Source of the DNA: a virus
Reading direction: 5' to 3' (one strand)
Length of the DNA: 24,168 bases
Virus record (IMG/VR): IMGVR_UViG_3300031952_000136
Location: 1 to 24,168 of that record
The notes beneath the pieces were generated by a model that was not told where the DNA came from, did not search any database, and saw nothing but the letters and a program-made list of their open reading frames with translations. Both the position numbers and the translations under genes were made by a program. Below are positions 8,801-15,902 of the stretch, one piece after another; position 1 is the first letter of the stretch, and each line of letters opens with the position of its first letter.

Positions 8801-10489
8801 CCAAGTGGGTATTAATGGTGCAGGAGTAGTAGTATATTGCATTGCAGGAAACTGAAATGATATAGTTTGACTTCCCGGAGAACTTATTATTTTTATTGGT
8901 TGGTCATATGTAGCAGCATAAAAAAATGGTGCTCCTGTACCAAATCTATACTTATATAGCCCGTCTAATGTTTGTGGCAATGCACAAGTGAATGTATCTG
9001 TAAATGTTGTACCACCACAAGATGAAGTAGGATACACAGGAAGTATATTAAGTGTAAATGGATTACCAACAGCATCTAAAAATGGAGTGCTTACTGATAA
9101 TGCGTATGGAGAAAGATATCCACTTGAAAAGAAAAATGAAAGTGTTATGTTAAATGGAGCGGTTGTTTGTGTAAGGGTAGTTCCTGAAAATGCTGCGTGA
9201 GTAAGTGTTAAGTCTAAATTTAAAATAGCACCTTCAACAAGATTTGCTCCTGTAAAATCAACATCTAAAACAGAATTGGTTACTACCTGTGGACCTAATA
9301 TACTAACTAAATACGTTCCTTCAGAAAATGAAGTAGGAAGTATTTTTTGCCCGATTGCTTCAGACACAAGACTTGTTGTATACTCAAACTTAGTTGGCAT
9401 ATCATACTTGTCAATCAGGTTATACCCTTCAACATAGTTTCCGTACATAAGCCTGTTGCCCATAATAGTCTGAGCCTTTGCAAATCTTGGTACATTGTCA
9501 TACAACCTTAATATTTCTCCTTCAGAAAGAACTGTAAATATCTTGCTATTATTAAAAAGATATGTAGGAGTAGCGTTATCAGGAATACCTAAATCAGCTT
9601 TATTAAGTTTCTCTATAACCTTAATTACATTATTAGATGCTTGTTTGAATAACAAGTCAATTCCTTTTACAAGTGGTCCACCACTATTATATGTTACCTG
9701 AACTGCATTGTAAAGATTTACCATCCCCTCGTTTAAGTAACTATTCGGACTAAACTCAAAAGGCTTTGGTATAAAAGCAGGAGCAGACCACTGTGACGTG
9801 GATGAGTATTCTCCATCCTCATACCTATACCTATAGGCAAAGCAAATAAATCTTGTATCTATGTAGTTCTCTTGCCCACTTGTTAATATAGGAACAACCG
9901 TAGGAGACTCAATTGGAGGCTGCTTGATTACAAGTATTGCCTTTGGGTCAAATTGGTCTATATATCCAATTGGATTAGGATACCTATTTACAGTAGGATA
10001 TACATTTATAACTCGAGGAGCATTGTAGTCGTCTGTAAAGAATAAAAGATTCTCTATCAAATCAACTCCCGTAATAAGATAACTTGGATTAAAATTAAGC
10101 GTAGTATTTATACCACCTCCATCATCGGTACTTACAATGTGATACGTAAGTATTCCTGTAAGAACATTAAATGATACAATCATATCAAGTTTACCTGTAG
10201 AACTTCCACCAAAATTAGGCTCGTGTACAAACCAATATATCGTTTCCCTTGCACTATCTGCAATTGAGCCTATGCATAACGCATCTACACTCAATGGTGT
10301 ACCGTCAATATAGGTAAGTGCAGTAAGAGCCAAGTTACCCTTAGTATTCTCAATAACACCTATCTCGGAGTTCTCGGTAGACCCCATTCTAACATTCATA
10401 GCATCAATATATTCTCCATTAGGGAGAATACGTTGGTCCATAACCTTGTTCATCTTTCCCGATAAAAAGTTCCTTGTTATTTTTGCCAT
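5837..10489 (-). CDS. Tail hub/stabilization protein, crAss-like type, 1550 aa
   Basis: The N-terminus (RNFLSGKMNKVMDQR at 6-20, then LPNGEYIDAMNVRMGSTENSE at about 22-42) is the hallmark I recall for the large stabilization protein of crAss-like phages, functionally likened to the P22 gp10 tail accessory factor. The long middle part is beta-rich with many short loops, suiting a propeller or sandwich scaffold at the tail hub. GYDPYMNEYVLS (1187-1198) marks the end of the shared core. The last 350 or so residues form a different-looking extension: an Ig/PKD-like stretch, a segment with LYLIWDMR, and a Cys-rich end (1474-1550). Related proteins often carry the module found here in the separate 270-residue gene. 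The start ATG is 1 bp after the 307-residue gene. It likely stabilises the head-tail joint and holds receptor-binding parts. Confidence 0.8.
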   Translation of the reverse strand: MAKITRNFLSGKMNKVMDQRILPNGEYIDAMNVRMGSTENSEIGVIENTKGNLALTALTYIDGTPLSVDALCIGSIADSARETIYWFVHEPNFGGSSTGKLDMIVSFNVLTGILTYHIVSTDDGGGINTTLNFNPSYLITGVDLIENLLFFTDDYNAPRVINVYPTVNRYPNPIGYIDQFDPKAILVIKQPPIESPTVVPILTSGQENYIDTRFICFAYRYRYEDGEYSSTSQWSAPAFIPKPFEFSPNSYLNEGMVNLYNAVQVTYNSGGPLVKGIDLLFKQASNNVIKVIEKLNKADLGIPDNATPTYLFNNSKIFTVLSEGEILRLYDNVPRFAKAQTIMGNRLMYGNYVEGYNLIDKYDMPTKFEYTTSLVSEAIGQKILPTSFSEGTYLVSILGPQVVTNSVLDVDFTGANLVEGAILNLDLTLTHAAFSGTTLTQTTAPFNITLSFFFSSGYLSPYALSVSTPFLDAVGNPFTLNILPVYPTSSCGGTTFTDTFTCALPQTLDGLYKYRFGTGAPFFYAATYDQPIKIISSPGSQTISFQFPAMQYTTTPAPLIPTWEFYQITDATVTFQEIGNPKSLHSNRGYEIGIVYMDEFNRASTALVSPNNTEFVACGDSDTQNQIFVTIPPTQIAPSWATRYKFVIKPDQENYETIYCNLFFRDPNTNLSYFLLDGENSFKVEKGDRLIVKADTNGPTPDCVYATVLEKEGKSSSFITPTSGTFVPAGAYMKINANSFAAVEDPNATIVPGTIQTDENTPGDFVLQRYPMNQEDPANPGQYLDYAVPAGSIIKISIKFQRLGPRSGGGACERRIYTLDKQYIASANYSNMFNWWNGDNIGSTVNSGISDVGGGGPPINNSYDPTIAPTSTSISQSLTTNYYRFYRYPIVGGGDGQLVLMLRGTQRCPGWPNPQARRSSVITSMTVQLANNLLVFETQPQDSLPDIFFENELSFEIDQATGDHYGNVQNQNIALGTPAIINTGFFNCFAFGNGVESYKIRDSLTGKPFNLGNRVTVVAAQDYKEADRFADITYSGIYNTESNVNKLNEFNLGLLDYKHLEVSFGEIYMMDGRQTDVLVLQEDKISYVLAGKNLLSDAAAGGALTSVPEVLGTQIARTEKYGISFNPESYVQWGANRFFTDAKRGSVIQLQGDSYSNDQIKIISEQGMRTWFRDDFNATFNYQKLGGYDPYMNEYVLSSTERELPNNPSCIACGTSQVLTLSILGEVEKTFEYCVNLGVPVGETIISWNVISIEPGAEFNVAVTFNGTTTDSGLVDYSDSMTFEKGVNYVETATIVITYTGDVVLDINVNCPTPEELFVYEIVLSKNSDAGDMIHVEYRYTSGTFVGPLQSSLVIFASGTSNPLVSRYNITLGYAGTGSFPPGGSTMRLQTNKSGFDDKNFDPLTDKFRYLRSTVGYSNTSAALNTMLSLSSLATPISGGPSVYYADFIVPPATSGQNLYLIWDMRVSTPIDLCYNVDNIVAACCDCLPCYCFTLTLGESSINVTYVNCNGATEVIFLTATTDICARSVEPTVGVTITQGAECVDNICPE
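5840..6070 (-). repeat. Cys-rich C-terminal module of hub (third copy)
   Basis: Residues 1474-1550 of the hub have CYNV...ACCDCLPCYC, VTYVNCNG, DICAR and a terminal C-x4-C. The Y-x2-C-x-G and isolated-Cys spacing matches the two units of the downstream 189-residue protein, although GTTPII is not kept. Confidence 0.55.
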
Positions 10490-10490
10490 T

Positions 10491-11414
10491 TTATTTAATT
10501 ATCTTATCCATACCTCTTAAGTTCATTAAGAGTCTTCCGGGATGAATGTTACTAATTCTTATTTTTGCATTTCTAAGTAAAGCACCTCTTTCCTTTTTTG
10601 CACGGTTAACAACATATTCCTGTACTCCAAACTTTGAGTTTAACAATTCAAATTTAATTGCAGCGTAGATATATTGCTCGAATAACTTATTAACTGTAAC
10701 TAATGAATTGTCACCGTTCTCCATACCATCAGATACATATTCAACAATACATATCTCTCCTGCCATCCCTGAGTCAAAATTAATGACACCTGCTTTTTTA
10801 TCTATCTTGAATGTAGGGTTAAAATTAGCCGTTTCTGTGTTCAATCCGTAAGCAGCACCTATACCATAGTCAAAGTACCACATACCGTCTACGTTCCATC
10901 CCCACTGCCCATTAAATTGATTTCCTTGATTAAGATAGATACTTTTCTTAGTTCCCATTATCCTATCAAAGTCAATATCTGAATATTGAGGCTGAAGTAT
11001 ATTCCCAAATTGGTCAAATAAAATATTGCCTTGATTGTCCTGCAAGTAAGCCTCAGAAGATATAGCCTGAATATTCTCACTTAATGGTCTTAGATATCCA
11101 TCTTTATAAAGAGATATTCTAACCCAATTAACAAAGTCAGATGGTAACACATATCTTAATGAATCAACAACACTTAACTCCAATATTTTTATTTCCTTAA
11201 AGGCATCGTAATTCAATTCCTGTATTGCCCTCTTAGCGTGGAAGATTATCTTATATCTCTCCTCATTGTTAATTAACGAGTGGTTTCCTGTATGCATCAA
11301 CATAAAGTTAGTTACAACATCTTGTAAACTAATATACTGATAAGAACCCCAATTAGCATTCGTAGGATTATTTCCCGAGTTTGCGTAGTATTGATACTGT
11401 GATATATATGCCAT
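10491..11414 (-). CDS. Head-tail connector/ring-type structural protein, 307 aa
   Basis: Helical N-terminal half with SLQDVVTNFMLMHTGNHSLI (29-48) and FHAKRAIQELNYDAFKEI (58-75), then LRYVLPSDFVNWVRISL (86-102), a pattern I recall from conserved structural proteins upstream of the hub in crAss-like phages. A beta-rich C-terminal half follows (about 150-240), then a basic helical end. Position between another connector-like gene and the hub suggests a ring or adaptor between portal and tail (compare P22 gp4 and gp10 positions). I cannot say which ring protein it corresponds to. It begins 6 bp after the preceding gene stop and ends 1 bp before the hub start, so translation of the three is probably linked. 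Confidence 0.6.
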   Translation of the reverse strand: MAYISQYQYYANSGNNPTNANWGSYQYISLQDVVTNFMLMHTGNHSLINNEERYKIIFHAKRAIQELNYDAFKEIKILELSVVDSLRYVLPSDFVNWVRISLYKDGYLRPLSENIQAISSEAYLQDNQGNILFDQFGNILQPQYSDIDFDRIMGTKKSIYLNQGNQFNGQWGWNVDGMWYFDYGIGAAYGLNTETANFNPTFKIDKKAGVINFDSGMAGEICIVEYVSDGMENGDNSLVTVNKLFEQYIYAAIKFELLNSKFGVQEYVVNRAKKERGALLRNAKIRISNIHPGRLLMNLRGMDKIIK

Positions 11415-11420
11415 AACTTA

Positions 11421-12416
11421 TTATTGTTGTTGACTAAATGTCGGTTGTTCGTGTTGTTCTTGTGCTATTGCAAACTGAGCAACTTCAATTTCGCGAATAG
11501 ATATACCACAATATTGAAGAATCTTCATAACCAATTTAAACTCATCTTCCTGAGGCATCTCAAAATCTTGATAGTCAAGTTGTGATTGGTCAAACGAAGG
11601 TTCTCCTCCTGACAATGTTATATAAGTCCATTTAGGTTCTTTAGGATACCTAAAGTATGTAGCCTGAAGTTGACCTAATAAACTAACAACAAAAGTTGAA
11701 GATATAGGATAAATCTGCATCAATGAATATTCTTGGGTATATGCAGGGAACATACTACTTGGAGCAGTAAGACTTGAAAGGTTAAGACTAATTATTTTAC
11801 CTGAACTAACTTTCTCAGATTCTACATAATTCTGAGCAGATATTATATAATAGTCATCACCTACAACAGGAAATATATCAGCACTTATTTGAAGTGCAGT
11901 GGCATTAATAACAGTATAAACAATAGCAGTTTGAGGCGGACTTGCACTCCAATTAACAACTATATCTCCGGGTTGTACGCCATCTGTTACAAAATCTGCA
12001 AAACTATCTACTAATTCAAATGCTTGAACAGTATCATTTGTGCCATTTTGATTTAATATTGTAGGATAACAAACTACTTTGCTTATCATATATGCCTCAT
12101 TACCTGTAGTGGTAAGTGATGGTATATAGAATCTATTTCTTCCTACATTAGTAAAATCATAATCAAACGGTATTAAGAAGTCACTTACTAAAAAATACTC
12201 AAGAGTTTCTCCTATTGCTTTATTCAAATCCGCATAGTCACTTCCTGATGCACGTGAATTTTCTGCATTTACAACCTTATTGTAATTACTAAAGTACTCC
12301 TCAAATAATTCTATTTGCGCTTGTTTTGCATACAGATTAAAATCAGATGGAGAGATGTATCCATAGTTGTTTTTATTAAGTACGGAGAGAACTGAATTTC
12401 TAACTGAGTTTATCAT
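11421..12416 (-). CDS. Connector/ring-type structural protein, 331 aa
   Basis: The helical N-terminus has YISPSDFNLYAKQAQIELFE (20-39), YFSNYN (41-46), then a Ser/Gly/Asp turn and an amphipathic helix (IGETLEYFL, 68-76). The middle part is beta-rich with hydrophobic strands; the C-terminus is acidic and Gln-rich (EQHEQPTFSQQQ). I recall the N-terminal pattern from structural proteins of Bacteroidota phages that lie between capsid and tail hub. A role in the neck or tail ring is inferred from position. It is the first gene after a strong terminator and a promoter-like TATATTTGTA, so it probably begins a separate tail transcription unit that includes the hub. Confidence 0.55.
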   Translation of the reverse strand: MINSVRNSVLSVLNKNNYGYISPSDFNLYAKQAQIELFEEYFSNYNKVVNAENSRASGSDYADLNKAIGETLEYFLVSDFLIPFDYDFTNVGRNRFYIPSLTTTGNEAYMISKVVCYPTILNQNGTNDTVQAFELVDSFADFVTDGVQPGDIVVNWSASPPQTAIVYTVINATALQISADIFPVVGDDYYIISAQNYVESEKVSSGKIISLNLSSLTAPSSMFPAYTQEYSLMQIYPISSTFVVSLLGQLQATYFRYPKEPKWTYITLSGGEPSFDQSQLDYQDFEMPQEDEFKLVMKILQYCGISIREIEVAQFAIAQEQHEQPTFSQQQ

Positions 12417-12428
12417 TGCTCACTTTTT

Positions 12429-12438
12429 TACAAATATA
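12429..12438 (-). promoter_or_regulatory. Candidate Bacteroidota -7 promoter element after terminator
   Basis: TATATTTGTA on the minus strand lies 3 bp beyond the T-tract of the terminator and 12 bp before the ATG at 12416. It matches TAnnTTTG and the sites at 4413-4422 and 15873-15882. No clear -33 element is visible. A promoter directly after a terminator is a sensible way to restart transcription. Confidence 0.45.
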
Positions 12439-12441
12439 CAT

Positions 12442-12470
12442 AAAAAAAGAGGGTGTAAAAACACCCCCTC
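12442..12470 (-). terminator. Rho-independent terminator after post-capsid gene
   Basis: On the minus strand the stem GGGTGT/ACACCC closes on a TTTT loop. It extends outward by G-U, G-C, A-U and G-U pairs to about 10 pairs, followed by seven T. It lies 36 bp after the stop of the 247-residue gene and ends 25 bp before the next start. Confidence 0.85.
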
Positions 12471-12506
12471 GAGATTATCAATCAAAACAAAACACGGAGC
12501 ACTAAA

Positions 12507-13250
12507 TTAATTTAATGTAGATTCTAACATTTTCAATGAATCAATACCATCGTCACTACGTAAAAAATGTGCAGTTGCATCATATGGGTCATCCCCAAAT
12601 GGTATAGACATCATCTTCTTTTTATTTGTAGCGGTACTAAACCAAACTTCTTTATCGTTGTTGCGTAGTGCTAATAATTTATTTTCAAAAAACTGACGAA
12701 CTTTAGCTTGAAACTTCAATTCAGGGTCATTGATAATATTTAAGAACTCTATTGGTTCTCTCTTAGCAAACACTAATATATCTCTTTTTAATTCAGCAGT
12801 TGATATTGTTGAGGGGTCTTTACCAAACATTACTCTCGTGAACATTTCTATTTGTTCAACACTAAGTTGACGAGCCTCAATCAATGCATCTACCTCTATA
12901 TTCAAATCCTCAACCTCTACACTTGCATCTCTTTCCTTATCTACCTCTCCAAATATCACTCCATTAAGTGGATGATAATGTAAGAACTCTTGTAATACAG
13001 GATTTTGTTTAGGAACTCTTAAGAAACCATCTTCAAAAATAATCGGTTCTAATATTGAGTTACCGTCCTGTTGGTCTTCAAATGGAGACTTCTGATTTAC
13101 GGCATATCTAAGTGCACGATTCTGATTATTTTTTTCATCATACCACATTAAAGGATATCTTGGATGATTTCTTGAAGCCAATGTATAAGATAATGGACTT
13201 CCTGTTTTTAACTTGTATACCTTGTCTGAAGGTACTGCATTTTTTGTCAT
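12507..13250 (-). CDS. Conserved-looking post-capsid protein of unknown function, 247 aa
   Basis: The N-terminal 100 residues hold motifs I recall from many phages of Bacteroidota and other aquatic hosts: SPLSYTLASRN (18-28), PLMWYDE (33-39), ALRYAVNQKSPFEDQQDGN (46-64), ILEPIIFEDGFLRVP (66-80) and FLHYHPLNG (89-97). The rest is helical and charged, with one Met-rich stretch near 212-218. No catalytic motif is evident. Its place right after the major capsid gene suggests a head role (decoration, completion or assembly), but the function is not known to me. The gene is bracketed by terminators at 13279-13309 and 12442-12470, so its expression is probably set by read-through from the capsid gene or by a promoter I cannot see. 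Confidence 0.6.
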   Translation of the reverse strand: MTKNAVPSDKVYKLKTGSPLSYTLASRNHPRYPLMWYDEKNNQNRALRYAVNQKSPFEDQQDGNSILEPIIFEDGFLRVPKQNPVLQEFLHYHPLNGVIFGEVDKERDASVEVEDLNIEVDALIEARQLSVEQIEMFTRVMFGKDPSTISTAELKRDILVFAKREPIEFLNIINDPELKFQAKVRQFFENKLLALRNNDKEVWFSTATNKKKMMSIPFGDDPYDATAHFLRSDDGIDSLKMLESTLN

Positions 13251-13278
13251 TTTATATAATTTAATTTGATTAAAATTT

Positions 13279-13309
13279 AAAAAAAGCAGGGGATTTTAAT
13301 GCCCCCTGC
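13279..13309 (-). terminator. Rho-independent terminator after major capsid gene
   Basis: The minus-strand stem GCAGGGG/CCCCTGC (7 GC-rich pairs) closes on a 10-base loop and runs directly into seven T. It lies 21 bp after the capsid stop codon. Confidence 0.88.
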
Positions 13310-13330
13310 CTTTAGTTTATCACTTATATA

Positions 13331-14749
13331 CTATCCGTAACGGAATAATAAGAAGTTGTTTGCACCCAAAGTACATACACAACGCTCAGAAAGGAAGTTA
13401 ACCTCCATTGCATCCAAGTCGCTTGTAGCTGCACCACCTGCAGAACCTGTAATCCAAGTCTTATACTTACGGTCTTCAGCCTCAGACGCTCTGTAACGAA
13501 CGTGAAGGAAAGGACGCTTAGCATTTTTTCCCATAATTTGGTCATACACTGAAGTAGAACCTGCAGGAACCATAAGACCTGTAACTGTACCTGTAGCAGA
13601 AGCAGCAGTAGTATTTAAACCACCACGCATAGTTGGGTCATTTAAGTATTTCCAATCAGACTTGTAGAAATCGTAACCTCTACGGAATCCTGTGAAACCT
13701 AAATTTAACGCCATACTTACATCGTTGTCAAATAGACCATAAGATGCAGAAGCAGAAACACCACTACTGTTAAATCCGTTCAAAGTAGCCAACATATTAT
13801 CTATGTCGAAACTTAATCCACGATTAACAAATACTACGTTTTCTTCAATAGCACCTTGCTTATCTAAGCGAGAAACAATTGTATCCCAATCAGAAAGTGT
13901 TGTTGGAGTACCACCACCCCATACATTACCACGAGAGTTTACAACGTAGAAGATTCCTTCAGAACCTTTCATTCCTGCAGCTAATGCACCGGAAGAGGCA
14001 GCAGCAGGTACGGCTTCAATCATTGCAGTCTCAAGATAATCTTCAAAACGAAGACGAGTCTCGTGCTCTGATTTCAAATACCAAAGGTATCCTGTAGCAC
14101 CATTTTCAGTTGTAACTTCAACCCAACCAATTTGAGCCATATCAGAACCATTAACAGCATACTTGTCTTTGATGATGATTGGAGAGTTAGTGTAGATGTC
14201 ATCTTCTGCTTCCAAAGAACCAACCATTCCGTTAGTTCCTTTTTTAAACTCAGAACCATAGATAAATACAGTACAGTTTGTAGATACTGCGAAAGCCTGA
14301 CCTGCAGTTTCGTAGTAAGCTACTGTGAAAGTAGTTGCAGTAGGAACAGCAGTAACGATTGCTTTGTTGAAAACACCTGAAGTGTTATTCTGAATCATTA
14401 AAGTTTGTCCAACACGAATTGCGATGTAAGTAACACCTGTATCAGCTACAGTAAATGTTGCAGTTGCAGAAGTTATTGCTGACGCTGAAGTACACAATGT
14501 ATACTTAATGTGAAGACGGCCTTGTTCTGCCCATTTAATTTGGTCAGAGTTAGAAGGCATTTCAGCACCTACCATTCTTAAGAATGAAGATACTGTTCTG
14601 TTACCATAACGCTCAAATTCTTTCTCGTAAGTATCAGGTAGATACTGATTCAAGAAGTTAAAGTTAGTTATGTAATTTGTTTGTAACGCTACTTGTTCTG
14701 CTGACGGTTGCAGCGCGAAGGTTGGCGTATTTAATAAAGCACTTGCCAT
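13331..14749 (-). CDS. Major capsid protein, crAss-like HK97-fold type, 472 aa
   Basis: It follows the acidic scaffold-like gene in the usual portal-scaffold-capsid order and is followed by a strong terminator, fitting a highly expressed gene. An N-terminal arm (about 1-75) contains NYITNFNFLNQYLPDTYEKE. A Thr/Ala/Val-rich beta stretch (about 83-168) looks like an inserted domain in the HK97 fold. Later come a charged helix (LRFEDYLETAMIEAVPAA, about 232-249) and a beta-rich C-terminal half ending in LGANNFLLFRYG. Length and pattern match my recollection of crAss-like capsid proteins. I see no separate maturation protease gene in the neighbourhood. The ATG at 14749 is preceded by an A-run rather than a Shine-Dalgarno. 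The assignment rests on order and sequence pattern, not on a search. Confidence 0.8.
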   Translation of the reverse strand: MASALLNTPTFALQPSAEQVALQTNYITNFNFLNQYLPDTYEKEFERYGNRTVSSFLRMVGAEMPSNSDQIKWAEQGRLHIKYTLCTSASAITSATATFTVADTGVTYIAIRVGQTLMIQNNTSGVFNKAIVTAVPTATTFTVAYYETAGQAFAVSTNCTVFIYGSEFKKGTNGMVGSLEAEDDIYTNSPIIIKDKYAVNGSDMAQIGWVEVTTENGATGYLWYLKSEHETRLRFEDYLETAMIEAVPAAASSGALAAGMKGSEGIFYVVNSRGNVWGGGTPTTLSDWDTIVSRLDKQGAIEENVVFVNRGLSFDIDNMLATLNGFNSSGVSASASYGLFDNDVSMALNLGFTGFRRGYDFYKSDWKYLNDPTMRGGLNTTAASATGTVTGLMVPAGSTSVYDQIMGKNAKRPFLHVRYRASEAEDRKYKTWITGSAGGAATSDLDAMEVNFLSERCVCTLGANNFLLFRYG

Positions 14750-14770
14750 TTTTTTTAGTTTTTAAAGTTT

Positions 14771-15853
14771 TTAAATTCGTTTCATACTTCGGATTTTTAA
14801 ACTCCTCCCGGAGTCGGGGTTAACCGCTTTTACTTGAATCCCATCAACTGCTTTGCTAACTTCAGGTGCTCTACGTTCAGACATATTGATATTCTTTATG
14901 CCTTTCATAGTACCCTCTGTTGCATCTGCTTGTCCTTGTTCGTAAAAGAACTTGGCAAACTTATCGGGATTCATTGCCATAGCTAATGACTTATGGTATC
15001 CTTTCGCGTCTTTCATTAAACCACTTTCATCCAAGAACTTACTTATAAAGTTCGCAGGTGTAGACTGATTCTTTTTTAACTCAGTAGCATCTCCCGGTGA
15101 AAACGAAAATGATTTGTCATTAATCTTGAACTCAAAACCTTTGAACTCGTTGTTAAAAACCTCATTTGTTTTTTGGTCGAACCAACTGCGTTTACGGTCA
15201 TTTTCCTCATTAATCGTCTTAGCTTGACTTGTATATTGCTTATAACTTTCAAACTCTTCTTTTTCGCTTTCAGGAACAAATGCCGAACTTGACTCAAGTG
15301 GCATTTTATATTTTTCCTTCTGCTCATTAAAGAACTTTTTAGCCTCAGCAACGACTTTCTTTTTTGCAATTTTTATTTTCTTTATAGACGACTCATCATC
15401 AAGGTCCTCATCAAATCTATAGTCGTCCATTAAAGTATCTATATCTTCAGAATCAAGACCCTGTTGAGTAGATGTTAAATACTCTTTTAATAATTGGTCT
15501 GAATCCATTGAATCGAAGTCTTTTTTCAACTTAACAAAATCTTCAAAACCTCTACCTGTATCTTTCTTATACTTCATATAAGCAGCAACATCTTCAGGCA
15601 TTTCATCAGACTCTTGTCTTTCAGTCATTAACTCATCAAATGAATTAATCTGTTTGTTATATCTTTTCCCAATATATGAAAGAACTTTGTCTTCGCTTAA
15701 TTCCTCTTCAGGAACTTCAGTATTTATAGGTTCAGAAACTTGTTCTTGTGTTCCTGCTATTTCTTGTTCGTGCTTTTCAAGCAACTCTTGTTCTACTTGA
15801 GCAACACCCTTTTCTTGTGTGTCCCCAACAATTTTAACCGATGTAAATTCCAT
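14771..15853 (-). CDS. Capsid scaffolding-type protein, 360 aa
   Basis: Very acidic in the first half (Glu/Asp/Gln-rich, residues 1-160), with long charged helices and a lysine cluster (KKIKIAKKKVVAEAKKFF, about 159-176). The C-terminal part is more basic (ERRAPEVSK ... SLKIRSMKRI). This charge layout, a flexible acidic body with a basic end that can touch the capsid lattice, and the slot between portal and major capsid genes are typical of scaffolding proteins. No protease motif is evident. The gene starts 49 bp after the portal stop, beyond a promoter-like TAAATTTGTA, so scaffold and capsid may form a separately boosted transcription unit ending at the terminator at 13279-13309. Confidence 0.65.
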   Translation of the reverse strand: MEFTSVKIVGDTQEKGVAQVEQELLEKHEQEIAGTQEQVSEPINTEVPEEELSEDKVLSYIGKRYNKQINSFDELMTERQESDEMPEDVAAYMKYKKDTGRGFEDFVKLKKDFDSMDSDQLLKEYLTSTQQGLDSEDIDTLMDDYRFDEDLDDESSIKKIKIAKKKVVAEAKKFFNEQKEKYKMPLESSSAFVPESEKEEFESYKQYTSQAKTINEENDRKRSWFDQKTNEVFNNEFKGFEFKINDKSFSFSPGDATELKKNQSTPANFISKFLDESGLMKDAKGYHKSLAMAMNPDKFAKFFYEQGQADATEGTMKGIKNINMSERRAPEVSKAVDGIQVKAVNPDSGRSLKIRSMKRI

Positions 15854-15872
15854 TTGATTTAATTTTATTTGT

Positions 15873-15882
15873 TACAAATTTA
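15873..15882 (-). promoter_or_regulatory. Candidate Bacteroidota -7 promoter before scaffold-capsid unit
   Basis: TAAATTTGTA on the minus strand matches TAnnTTTG, lies in the 49-bp gap after the portal gene and leaves 19 bp before the scaffold ATG. A -33 TTTG is not apparent. A promoter here would boost capsid genes over portal and terminase. Confidence 0.4.
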
Positions 15883-15902
15883 TATAAAATTTCTGATACT
15901 TT

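Noticed and set aside
13324-13545. Second minus-strand frame inside the capsid gene end
   Set aside because: It overlaps the capsid gene out of frame, and its sequence has no protein-like pattern.
14771-15853. Maturation protease fused to the scaffold
   Set aside because: No Ser/His/Asp or other protease motif could be seen; charge layout supports only a scaffold.
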